A DNA stretch of 64,000 bases from Pyrenochaeta sp. MPI-SDFR-AT-0127 (Eukaryota; Ascomycota; Dothideomycetes; Pleosporales; Cucurbitariaceae), in NCBI GenBank assembly GCA_020747015.1, contig JAGTJM010000024.1:124001-188000 (forward strand), written 5' to 3'. The notes below the pieces were generated by a model. It saw nothing but the letters and a program-made list of their open reading frames with translations, had not been told where the DNA came from and made no database searches. The position numbers and the translations under genes are program-made. Positions 27,101 through 37,935 of this stretch are shown in pieces (position 1 is the first letter of the stretch; every line of letters begins with the position of its first letter).

Positions 27101-30100
27101 ACTGGGGTGTCACAGACAGTTCTGCTCTAGAACGTCCTACCACTTACACCTTCGTCCTTGATGAGGAGACAACGTCAGCTTTACTTGGCAGTAGCAACGA
27201 CGCTTTGCGCACGCGCCCTGTCGAACTTTTCATTGCCGCTTTGGTTTTCTCGTTCACAAGCACCTTTCCCGACCGAAGCCCACCTCCGATTTTCAACGAG
27301 GGTCATGGTCGTGAGCCATGGGATGAGGATGTTGATCTATCACGGACAATTGGATGGTTCACTACCATGTTTCCTGTCCAGGTGGAACATATAGGCAGTC
27401 TGCTCGAAGTGATCCGTGCTACTAAAGACCGTGTGCGTAGCTTCAAAGGCAATGGTAGAGCATGGTTTGCTTCTCATTTTATCAACGATCTTAAAACTCA
27501 AAAGTTTGCACAAGCCTTTCCCGCGGAGATCGCGTTCAATTACCAAGGCGTATTTCAACAACTCGAACGCGAAGACTCTTTCCTGAGAGTTGCACCCTAT
27601 ATCGATGGGTATGAGCCAGACTCAACAGCAGCGGCAAGGTTTTCGCTCTTTTCGGTATCTGCTGTTATCCAGAGTGGCTCTGCCAAGATAAGCCTCACGA
27701 ACAATGGTGTCACTGAGCATATCACCCGAATCGAAACATGGGTAGAAAATTACAAATCCGCGCTTAAAGGACTGCCAGCACTCCTCTGCAACAGAAATTT
27801 CGAGTGGACATTGAGCGATTTTCCTTTGGCCTTTGATTCGTACAGCGATCTTCACCTCTTCCAGAACGAGACACTTCCAGAGCTAGGTCTAGAGCCTCAG
27901 GATGTGGAAGATGTATTTCCATGCTCTCCAATGCAGGAAGGCATACTGGCTAGTCAAAGCAGGGATTTTGATGCTTACCGCGTTTGTCTTGTCTTAGAAG
28001 TTGTGGCGTCTGCGCCGAACAAAGCAATCGACATTGTACGACTGCAGGAAGCCTGGAAGTCAGTCGTTCGACGACACTCACTCTTAAGATCACTCCTATT
28101 AGACTATGTTCCAGGGAGTAAAGGAACTTGTAACGTTGTGCTCCGAAATCCTGAAGCAAGCGTTTCGTTTTTCTCGGTTCAGGGCGTGGCTGTAGACACT
28201 GAGCTCTTCCACACTCGCTACAATCCTGTGGATCGTCAGGCTAGTAGTCTACCCCATCATCTTTCAATTTGTCAGCTCGACAATGAAAGAGTATTCGTTT
28301 GTCTGGATATCAATCACGCAATCATGGATGCTCATTCGAGAGGTATCATATTGCGCGACCTGCAAATTGCGTACAGCCGGGAGCTTGATTCGCAAGGAAC
28401 ACCCTTCAAACATCTCGTTTCTTACCTTCACCAACAGTCACAACAACCGTCTGTTGACTTCTGGGGTGATTATCTGCGGGAGGTCCAACCATGTCATTTT
28501 CCCTCGATGTCAGCTGTGAAGGGTGCCGCCCATATCTCTGGGGACGAAACTGTGCAGGTACCGAACCTAGATGCAAGTGAAATTAACAAATTCTGCAAAG
28601 AACATGAAGTTACGCCGGCCACCTTGATTCAAACCGCCTGGGCTCTTGTACTGAGCCACTATACTGGCTCCACCTTGCCATGTTTCGGTACTCTGTCATC
28701 AGGACGCGATATACCGATTGATGATGTCGATGAAATCGTTGGCCCACTGATAACAATGCTGACTTCCCGCGTACGTCTTGATCAGGACGGCATTGTTTCG
28801 GAGGTTCTGAAGATGGTCCAGTCGGACCACATTGAAGCTTTGGCGCATCAGACATTCTCCCTCGCCAGTGTTCATAATATGCTTCAACTAGGAAGATCGG
28901 CGCTTTTCAATACGAGCATCTCCATTCAGCGCCTTGTCGATTCCAATTCTCGACAGAATGTCCCACAAGAGATCGACTTTGTCTTTCACACAGGACAAGA
29001 TCCAACGGAGGTATGTTAGTCCTTGTACTGCGTTTCTATGTCTAACCTGTTCATAGTACGATATCATGATCAGTGCTGGCTACAATAACACAAAAATGGA
29101 TGTCAACTTGACCTTTCGATCAAGTTTCGTGGGCACTACTCAAGCGCTGCGCATCGCGGAGACTCTCGGCCTTGCTATTTCTGCTATTACAGCACGGCCT
29201 CATTCTCGTGTAAGTGACATTGATTTAATCACGAATACAGAGAGACATCAGATCTGGGCTTGGAACAAGGATGTTCCTCTGACAATAGAGCAATGTGTCC
29301 ACGACGTTATTACAGACGGTATCAGGACTCAGCCAGACGCACAAGCCATCTGCGCATGGGACGGTGTCATGACCTACAGAGAACTAGCAAGCCTAGCTAA
29401 TGTACTCGCACGTCATCTCACCGACTTGGGTATTGTACCAGCAGAAGTCATTCCAATTTGCTTCGAAAAATCAAAGTGGGCGATTGTTGCAATCCTAGGA
29501 GCACTTAAGGCAGGCGCAGCATTCGCACCTTTAGACCCGAATCATCCCAAGTCCCGCCACGACGATATCTTCCGACAAACAAACACAAAGATGATACTCG
29601 CCTCCAGTGCATACACCGAGTTATGGCCAGATTCGGGGCGTCTCGTTGTAACAGTGAGTGAAGAGTCACTTCTCGAATTGTCCAAACGCCCGCATATTGA
29701 GGCCCAAGACGTTCCTTCTTTAACTGTCCAATCAAATGACCCTGCATATGTCATCTTCACGTCAGGAAGTACCGGAAATCCCAAGGGTATCATAATCGAG
29801 CATAGCGCCGTGACTACGGGCTGCTTGGAGCATGGAAGAGCTTTTGGGCTTTCTAAAGAGACACGGTTTCTTCAATTCGCAGCTTTCACCTTCGACATCT
29901 CGATAACTGAGATTCTTACCACCCTTCTCTATGGTGGCTGCGTCTGTATCCCTTCTGAGCATGATCGACGCAATAATCTGGCCAGAAGTATTGAAGATTT
30001 ACGCGTGAACTGGGCTTATCTAACGCCTACTGTACTGCGCCTTCTTAACCCCGAACAAGTCCCCTCACTGAAACACATAATATTCGGTGGCGAGGAAGTT

Positions 30101-33100
30101 ACTACAGCAGACTGTGCAAGGTGGGCTGGAAGAGATATCATCAACGCATATGGCCCGGCAGAGTGCACAGTGCTCTGCACTGCATACTTTGGATTGGAAG
30201 GGTTCAAATCAGGTTTGATTGGCAAATCCATTGCCTCTAATTGTTGGATCGTGGATCCCTACAACCACGATAAGCTCGCCCCCTTGGGATCGATTGGTGA
30301 GCTTCTCATCGAAGGACCAATCATTGCTCGCAGCTATTTACACGATGAGGAAAAGACCCTAGCTGCATTCATTTACAACCCAGCTTGGCTGGTGCGAGGT
30401 TGTGGCAACAGCGTGTACCATGGCAGACGAGGAAGATTGTACAAGAGCGGGGACCTTGCTCGTTACGATCCCGACGGGAACCTCGTTTGTGTAGGCCGAA
30501 AAGATAGTCAGGTCAAGTTACGTGGCCAGCGGTTGGAACTGAGCGAGATTGAATATCGTCTTTGGGAGTTCCTGCCCGAAGCGCAACAGATAGCTGTGGA
30601 CTTGATCAAGCCAGGAGGGGAAAAAGACAACGCCACCCTAGCCGTATTTTTACAGCTAGATGAAGAGACACAAAGCGGAATGCTGATCGAAAGCGCACTT
30701 ATGGAAGGCTCCTCAGTTCAGATCATCGCCCCCCCAGATATCGAGGACCAGATGACAAATTGCTTACCTGGCCATATGGTTCCCAGCGTATACTTCTTAT
30801 TGTCCCAGCTCCCGATGACGGTCTCCGGCAAGACAGACAAACGGCGATTACGAGAAATTGGAGCCTCAATTTCTGCCCAACAACTGGCTGATATCCGAAC
30901 CTTGAGCAAAGGACCCAGACGAATGCCGAGGACGCAAGCGGAGTCCATAATGCAGCAGTTATTTGCGCACGCGTTGAACATCCAACAGGACAGTGTCTCC
31001 ATAGACGATAGTTTCTTCCGCCTGGGTGGAGACTCTATCGCTGCTATGAAGCTTGTTGGTGAGGCTCGGAAACTTGGGTTACATCTTGGCGTTGCAGATA
31101 TCTTCGGCAATCCTAATCTTGTCGATTTGGCCGCTTTGGGGCGCAACAACGACATGAAAGCTACAAACGAGGTTGCCGCATTCTCTTTGCTCGGCCAGAA
31201 CGTCAATGTTAGCCAAATCTGCGATGACGTTGCCATCAGCTGTGGTGTTGATGCAAACCTCGTTGAGGATATCTACCCATGTTCACCATTGCAGGAAGGG
31301 CTCATGTCATTGACGTCTAGACGCGCAGGTGACTATATCATGCAAAGCGCGCTGGAGTTGCGAGAAGATATTGATCTGAACGCTTTCATTGCTGCATTTG
31401 AGTACATTGTACGCTCAATAGCGACTCTTCGCACCCGAATTGTACAAAACGACAAACTTGGGTTACTGCAAGTTGTGCTGGCGACCAAAGGCATCCAATG
31501 GACAGAGACGGACCATCTAGACGAATACCTCCGAGATGACAAAACCAAGACTATGGGTCTGAGCGAATCATTAACACGGTTCTCTCTTGTGACAGAGGCA
31601 CAAGGGACAAAACGTTGGTTCGTAGCAACCATCCATCATGTGCTCTACGATGGCTGGTCCCTAGCTCAGATCATGAACGAGGTCGCCAAAGTCTACCAGG
31701 GCCAAAAAGTAGAGAAGCAACCCAACTTCAACGTCTTCATCGAATATCTTAGTCGGCAAGACGCTGATAGTGCCAATCTCTATTGGCAGAACAGCCTAGA
31801 ACACTGCCAAGCGACGCATTTTCCTGCATTGACGCCCGCAGTCCCGCAACCTGTTGCTGATACTTTGCATGCACATCAATGCGCCCCTCTTCTCAGAACA
31901 AATTCAAACATAACGGCATCTACCCTTGTTCGTGCGACTTTGGCTGTGATCATAAGTCGTTATACCCATTCGAACGATGTAGTCTTTGGCGCTACAGTGA
32001 CAGGACGAAGCGCCCCCGTGGCCGGCATTGAGAAGATGTTCGGCCCAACAATTGCTACAGTTCCCGTACGTGTGCGCACACAAGACGATAAGTCTGTGGC
32101 TGTCTTCTTGAAAGAAGTCCAGCAGCAGTCAACAAACATGATTCCTTACGAGCAAACTGGGCTGCAACGTATCGGCAAATTATCGGATGGTGCGCAACAT
32201 GCATGCGGTTTCCAAACGCTCTTGGTCGTACAGCCTCCCAATGACCCATCCGAAAAGAACTTGCTTGGAGAATGGCTCAGCAGATCGGAGATTCAGGATT
32301 TTACCACATATGGACTGATGTTACAATGCACTCTCAGCCCCGAAGGCATACATATGGTGGCGGGTTTCGATCCACGTGTGATCACTCGTTCTGTTGTAAC
32401 GCGCCTTTTGGAACAATTCGATTGCGTAATACAGCAACTTGCTAAAGCAACACAAGAGAAGTTGGCGGACATTGAGATCCTTACACTTAACGACAAGAAA
32501 GAGCTGTGGACGCCAAACTCCGAGATAACACCAGTCGTCGACCGATGCCTTCATGCTATAGTAAGTGAGCAAGCTCAACTACGTCCTAGTGCATGCGCCG
32601 TTCACGCATGGGACGGCGACATTACGTACCATGAGCTGGAAGTGACATCCACGAAACTCGCAAATCATCTCGTGGGTCTTGGCATTAAAGTCGAAGATAT
32701 CGTGCCACTTTGCTTCGAAAAGTCAAAGTGGATGACAGTAGCGATGCTGGCGGTCCTCAAGGCTGGCGCGACTTTCACGCCTATCGATCCAAAGCATCCA
32801 AGAAGCCGGCAAGAGCAAATCTTCAATCAGGCTAGAGCTCAGATTGTCATCACATCACCAAAATGCGCCCCTCAATTACAAGACTCGCCCAGGACCGTCA
32901 TCGCGGTCGACAAGCATTTTATCGATGAGCTATCAGATACGTGTCGAAGCCAGCCAATCGAAGTGCAACCGCACAACTCAGCTTTTGTGATCTTCACATC
33001 AGGAAGCACTGGAATTCCAAAAGGTGTGGTTCTAGACCACAAAGCAGCTGCCACAGCCGGCTTAGGCCATGGAGAAGAATTTGGCTTTGGACATGACACA

Positions 33101-36100
33101 CGAATATTGCAATTCGCATCCTACGCATTCGACGCTTGTATCCTCGAGACACTCACCATCCTTCTATTTGGAGGCTGTACCTGTGTACCATCTGAAGACG
33201 ACAGGCGCGATAATCTAGCTCAATGCATCCAAGACATGCAAGTCAACTGGGCATTCTTAACTCCGTCCGTTTCTCGACTTCTTGATCCCTGTACAGTCTC
33301 CTCACTTCAGACTTTAGTACTTGGAGGCGAGCAAGTTACTTCTGCCGACTGGGCAAGGTGGACCAGTAATGTTCGGATCATCAACGGTTATGGACCTGCA
33401 GAATGCTGTGTCTGCTGTTGCGCATTTTCCAGCCAGAATCAAGAGTACGAGTCGGGCAAGATTGGTCGATCAATCGCATCGAACAGCTGGGTGGTTGATC
33501 CACGAGATCATCAGAAGCTTGCACCTCTTGGCTCGATCGGTGAGCTTGTAATCGAAGGAGGGATACTCGCCCGTGGCTACCTCAACGATCTCACCACGAC
33601 GAAGCGATCGTTTCTCGAAGATCCAGTCTGGCTACTAAACGGTGGTGGAGGCTACTCTGGACGTCGTGGTCGGCTATACATGACAGGAGACCTCGTCTAT
33701 TATGACGCTATTGGTGACTTAATATACGTAGGTCGAAAAGATGACCAAGTAAAGATCCGCGGCCAAAGAATTGAGCTTGGGGACATTGAGTATCACGTAA
33801 GGCAGTGTCTCCCGCAAGCACGGCAAGTATCAGCAGAGGTTATTATACCCGGCAATCTGAAAGAGAACGCAACGGTCGCCGTTTTCCTGCAGCAAGCGGC
33901 TAACGTACGAGAACAATATTTCCCAGCGCACATTGTCCATCTTCCAGAACTCGACGGCAGGCTGACCGATATTCTACCCGCCTATTTGGTTCCACAAGTA
34001 TTTATTGAGCTGATGGATATTCCGATCACAGCATCAGGCAAAGTTGATCGAAAACAACTACGCCAAATTGGATCCTCTTTCTCCCTTAAACAAATATCCG
34101 AACGACGGACAGCATCAAAAGAAGAGAAACGTCAACCTTCAACAAGAGCTGAGCGCGCAATGCAGAGCCTATGGGCACAGACCCTCAACCTTCATCCCGA
34201 GATGATAGGTTTGGATGATAGCTTTTTCCGGTTAGGAGGTGATTCCATCACGGCAATGCAGTTATCTGCCAATGCCCGTAGCCAATTTCATATTACGACG
34301 CGCGACATTTTCAACAAGAAGACGATTGCTCAATTACTGAGCAGTTCTACATCCTTGAAGCCACGTGCTCTGAATAGCGACGCCGAAGATCCAGCCAACA
34401 CACGATTCGGTTTAACCCCAATTCAAGAGCTGTACCTCAGACTTGAACCTACCGGAAAAGCTAGTTTTGACCAGTCAGTCTTTTTGGAAGTCTCAAGCCC
34501 GATCTCGCTAGAGTCACTTTGCGCCGCAATCAAGATTCTCATAAAACGTCATTCGATGCTAAGAGCCAGATTTGAAAAGGTCGGAAACCAATGGCAGCAA
34601 TATGTCGTTCAATCCACGGATACCTCGTTTACCGCGGAGCATTTAAGCTTCGCGAACATTGCAGATGCGTCACAATCTATACTCGAACGCCGGCAGTCCC
34701 TCGACATCGAGACTGGGCACATCATCTCAGTAATTCTGTGTGACATTGATGGGCATCAATTGTTGTTCATTGCCATCAATCATCTAGTGATTGATCTCGT
34801 CTCTTGGCGAATAGTGCTTGGCGAATTGGAGGATGTGCTCCTCGGACGATCGTTGCCGGACGTATCTCCCCTGCCGTTCCAAGCGTGGCGCGCCATGCAA
34901 GCTGAGTACAGTTTGAAAAGACCGGGGAGTCAAGTCTCAGAGCAAACAAGCTTACCTGAAAACCACTTATCATACTGGGGCATAGCATCCAACACGATCC
35001 CGAAAACCCCGACCACCGTAGAACGTTTTGCGCTTGACAATGACACAACAGCGTCGATCCTTGGAGGCGCGAATGATACGCTCAAGACTCGCCCCATTGA
35101 GCTCATGATTGCCTCTCTCATATACTCATTCACAATTGTCTTCCACGATCGCAACCCACCTCCAATATACAACGAGACTCATGGGCGAGAAACCTGGGAT
35201 GATGGTATTGATCTCTCGTCTTCCGTCGGTTGGTTCACAAGTTTGTTTCCTGTCCAAATATTGAGCAATCCTCAGAGCTTGCTTGGCTTTATCCGCGCCA
35301 CAAGAGACACAATGCGCAGTTTCGAGCAGAACGGCCGATCTTCCTTTGCATCTCAATTTGCCGATGCGAAACGGGCCAGAGAATGTGTGTCCCGGTTTCC
35401 GGCAGAAGTGGCGTTCAATTATCAAGGTATTTACCAGCAGCTCGAGCGCGACGATGCGCTGTTCAAGAATGTGCCCATGCCTGATGGCTGCGAACCTGAG
35501 TCAGCTGCAGATGCCGCCAAGTTTTCCATTTTCACGGTTTCAATTATCATCGACAAGGGCTGCGCACAAGTAGGCGTCGCATACAGCGGGGTGTCGAAGC
35601 ATCAAACGCAGATTCGAGATTGGGTCAAAGAGTATAAGAAGACTTTGAACGATATGCCCAGTCTTCTCCAAGACGCCAGTCCTGAATGGGAGCTTGACAC
35701 ACCGCCCTCAGAGATCGACTCCCATGCCCAGCGCAATCTTGTGGTGCCTTCGGGATGGACTCTAGAGCCGCCACCATCCTTTTCGCTGGTTCCTATTAGC
35801 GTAAAGGAGCAAATACTGTCTGAATCTAACCCATCAAGCCCATTGGGTGCGCCTTCGAACGTGAAGGACGTCCTTCCGGTCACTTACACACAACAAAACT
35901 ACGTGACACAAGGCGTTGGAACACCTCGTAGAGCATTCAATTACTTGTTTGTTGACATAGGGCCTGAACTGGGCGCGGATCTCCTCAAACAAAGCTGTTT
36001 CAAACTTGTCGAACATTTTGCGGTTCTTCGTTCGCGATTTGTTCTGGTCCAAGGAAAGTGGTGGCAAATAATTCTTCACCAAGTCGAGCCGCCTTTTAGA

Positions 36101-37120
36101 ATAATCGAAGTCGATGATCCAGTGTGCAAAAAATCCCACGATATCTGTTTGCAGGACTCGAAACAAATCGATCCTCTCGGCCTACCAATTTCCTTCTTTC
36201 TGGTGCGAAATAAAGCAAGTGAGAATAGGCTGATCATTCGTCTTTCTCATGCGCAGTACGATGGCGTCTGCATCCCAGTCATATTAAGAGAATTGATCAG
36301 TCTTTATCAACAGCAGCCATTGAAGCCTGCAGTGGACTTTTCTAATTACCTCAGCTACGCAATTCAACGGCGAGATGAATCAAGTTCTTATTGGCGAGAG
36401 ATGCTCTGCGGCTCTCAACTTACCGGCGCAATTGAGAAGCTCAAACCGATTGCTCCGGAGCATGCTGTTCCTCGAACAATCTTTGCTCAAAAGTTGATTG
36501 ACGTACCTGTTCTTCCCGACAATCTCACCGTAGCCCCTATCGTTAGCTCAGCTTGGGCAATCGTCTTATCGCGTATCACCGGCAAATACGATGTCGTATA
36601 TGGCCACGTTGTCGCCGGCCGAAACGCTGATATCCCAGGGATCACGGAACTAGTAGGATGTTGTGTGAACCTTATCCCAGTCAGAGCTCGTACGCATTCC
36701 ACGCGGATTACGCAAGATCTCATACACTCTATCCACGACCAATACATCTCGCTCGGCCAAGCAGATTCCATGGGATGGAATGATATCGTGCACCAATGTA
36801 CAGACTGGGCGAACGACTCGAAGATAGACTCTCTCGTCTTGCACCAGAACATCGATGTGCAGCCCGAAGTGAATATCGCTGGGGGTACGGCGAAGATTGA
36901 GTGGTTCCAGAACCCGGTGGAAAGTTCACCATATATTAGCGTCATGTCGATGCCTCATGACGGTAGGCTGAGAATCTTGATCGCGGGGAATTCGCATATT
37001 ATGACAGAAGTGGTTGCGGAGAAGTTGGTGGATATGCTTGCGGAAACGGTGGTGTTGCTGTCGGAGAATTTAAGAGCAGAACTGGCTAATTGTAATGTCT
37101 TGGCCCCGGCGTTTGGTTAG
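11914..37120 (+). CDS. Giant hexamodular nonribosomal peptide synthetase (8370 aa)
   Basis: Multimodular enzyme assembling a peptide on phosphopantetheine carriers. Three long frames are joined by two introns, 17929-17976 and 29011-29056 (GTATGT donors, CTAAC branch sites, AAG and TAG acceptors). Exons 11914-17928, 17977-29010 and 29057-37120 give 8370 residues. Domain order: T0-C1-A1-T1-E1-C2-A2-T2-C3-A3-T3-C4-A4-T4-E2-C5-A5-T5-C6-A6-T6-E3-CT. Carrier serines fall at residues 45, 1130, 2661, 3745, 4806, 6343 and 7413. All A domains keep the P-loop, the Asp that binds the alpha-amino group and the A10 Lys. The ATG at 11914 is preceded by an in-frame TGA. The predicted product is six residues with D-configuration at 1, 4 and 6, N-acylated if T0 carries the ligase product, and released by CT. 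There is no thioesterase or reductase. Broadly similar multimodular euascomycete NRPSs (the NPS4/Pes1 group) are an alternative kinship that only phylogeny can settle. Confidence 0.95.
12190..16735 (+). other. NRPS module 1: C1-A1-T1-E1
   Basis: C1 has an intact HHAIFDG motif at 12637-12657 and would join the starter acyl group to residue 1. A1 spans about 13570-15120, with IFTSGSTGFPKG near 14035 and ASGKIDRK near 15090. Its specificity residues, aligned by hand to GrsA positions 235-517, are D-M-T-C-I-G-S-V-L-K, so an alpha-amino acid is activated but the side chain is not assignable. T1 has Ser at 15301. E1 (about 15460-16730) shows NHLVIDLVSWR at about 15838 and HGREPPDD followed by GWFTSMFP, so residue 1 should become D. 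Confidence 0.88.
16740..20070 (+). other. NRPS module 2: C2-A2-T2 (contains intron 1)
   Basis: C2 follows an E domain and has the variant active motif NHTIMDAYARG (about 17241) in place of HHxxxDG. Its 3' part is interrupted by the 48 bp intron at 17929-17976. A2 has specificity residues read as D-I-T-Y-V-G-A-V-L-K, almost identical to A5. Its A10 motif is VSCKTDRK with Cys in place of the usual Gly, though the Lys is kept. T2 has Ser at 19942 in GGDSIAAMKLVG. No E domain follows, so residue 2 is expected to be L. Confidence 0.86.
20080..23310 (+). other. NRPS module 3: C3-A3-T3
   Basis: C3 has HHALYDGW at 20539. A3 has the unusual core IPTSGSTGVPKG near 21922 (Pro replacing the common Phe before TSGSTG) and GLTE rather than GP(T/A)E in A5. 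Its specificity residues read D-V-T-L-V-G-T-V-W-K. A10 is SGKTNRKK with the Lys present. T3 has Ser at 23194 in GGDSISAMKLVG. There is no epimerase, so residue 3 is expected to be L. Confidence 0.86.
23320..27810 (+). other. NRPS module 4: C4-A4-T4-E2
   Basis: C4 has HHALYDGW at 23782. A4 specificity residues read D-V-E-F-V-G-A-V-T-K. T4 has Ser at 26377 in GGDSITAMQLSA, the same subtype as T1 and T6. E2 (about 26530-27800) carries HHLVIDLVSWR at about 26911, the only one of the three E domains with both histidines, then HGREPWDE and GWFTTMFP. Residue 4 is expected to be D. Confidence 0.86.
27815..31150 (+). other. NRPS module 5: C5-A5-T5 (contains intron 2)
   Basis: C5 follows E2 and has NHAIMDAHSRG (about 28312), the same variant as C2, and is interrupted by the 46 bp intron 29011-29056 at the equivalent position. 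A5 specificity residues read D-I-T-Y-I-G-A-V-L-K, differing from A2 only by Ile/Val at one site, so residues 2 and 5 are probably the same amino acid. T5 has Ser at 31034 in GGDSIAAMKLVG. There is no epimerase. Confidence 0.86.
31160..35700 (+). other. NRPS module 6: C6-A6-T6-E3
   Basis: C6 has HHVLYDGW at 31634. A6 specificity residues read D-A-L-F-V-G-G-V-C-K; around A5 it shares GPAECCV with A4. T6 has Ser at 34244 in GGDSITAMQLSA. E3 (about 34400-35690) has NHLVIDLVSWR at 34778, HGRETWDD and GWFTSLFP. Residue 6 is expected to be D before release. Confidence 0.86.
35830..37120 (+). other. NRPS terminal condensation-like (CT) domain
   Basis: The last domain begins with KDVLPVTYTQQNYV and has the motif SHAQYDG at 36245-36265. 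The SHxxxD form is usual for fungal CT domains, where the His catalyses release of the peptide, commonly by macrocyclisation. It ends directly at the TAG at 37118-37120 with no thioesterase or reductase after it. It is divergent from C1-C6. Cyclisation is inferred from family behaviour; hydrolytic release cannot be excluded. Confidence 0.85.
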
Positions 37121-37935
37121 ATGAGTGGGACTTGAAGAGCTAGGGAAAGGCGTTATTGGCAGGTTTCCATTTTCCTGGGTTTGGAAAGATAATTATGGAA
37201 ACAAATGAAATGTCTATCATGAGTCTACTCATTGTTGCCTATTTTTAAGGAACAATCTTTTTGCGTGATTGATGAAGGAATTCGAGTTGAGCATCGCAAT
37301 TACAGGAAAGCATCAAATATGTCTTGTGCACGTCTACTCCTTGCTGCTTCCAGATATCGTTGAGATTTCTCAGTGCATTTCTTCTGTCTACTTGGATCGC
37401 GTCCTCTATGCTTGTTTAACAGTATCCAATTCCGTTACACAATATGCAAGCGTTTTCAAGATATCATCAGTAGACATCCTAAGGTTAAATCCAAGAGGAA
37501 CTGATCTACGATTTAGGAGTAGGTGAGTTTGCCACTCAATCTGCTTTTGACAAAACACTTTCTTGGGTATAACCAGACTTTTCCAGCCCTTTAGAGTTCG
37601 ATCAATATTGCAAGTCAAAGCCGCTATCCTGTGCGAATTCAGTCTCCACACAGCTTCTGCTTTGCAAAAGCTGCCCATATCACACTGACACCCGAAACAC
37701 CCAACCGCCCCGATACTGTCACCGCACGCAGGCTCATTCCACTGTTGCCTGTCCGTTAATTGTCCCATTCTTACCAGGGTCTTGGCATGTAGCGTCGTGC
37801 TCCCCGCCACCTACCTTGAAATATCTACCTCTGTCTAACGAGCAGTCTAGCGACCTAGTTTATCCTTGAGTTATCCACCATTTGCGCCATTCTTACAACC
37901 AAATCACGAATAGGAGTCGTAGCTCAACAAACCTC
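37121..37935. other. Region downstream of the NRPS, nothing recognised
   Basis: Contains the NRPS 3' flank and the region before the ankyrin pseudogene. A 134-codon minus-strand frame (37406-37810) shows no domain or motif and was not accepted as a gene. Confidence 0.45.

Noticed and set aside
12237..36945. Many long open frames antisense to the NRPS and ABC genes
   Set aside because: They mirror the strong codon bias of the coding strand, have no domains, and overlap conserved motifs on the plus strand.
11914..37120. Treating the NRPS as three separate genes of 2008, 3677 and 2684 aa
   Set aside because: The breaks lie inside C domains and are exactly bridged by GT-AG introns with branch sites; one gene is the consistent model.
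37406..37810. 134-codon minus-strand frame downstream of the NRPS
   Set aside because: No motif, no signal peptide, and an uneven composition with scattered cysteines; not distinguishable from chance.
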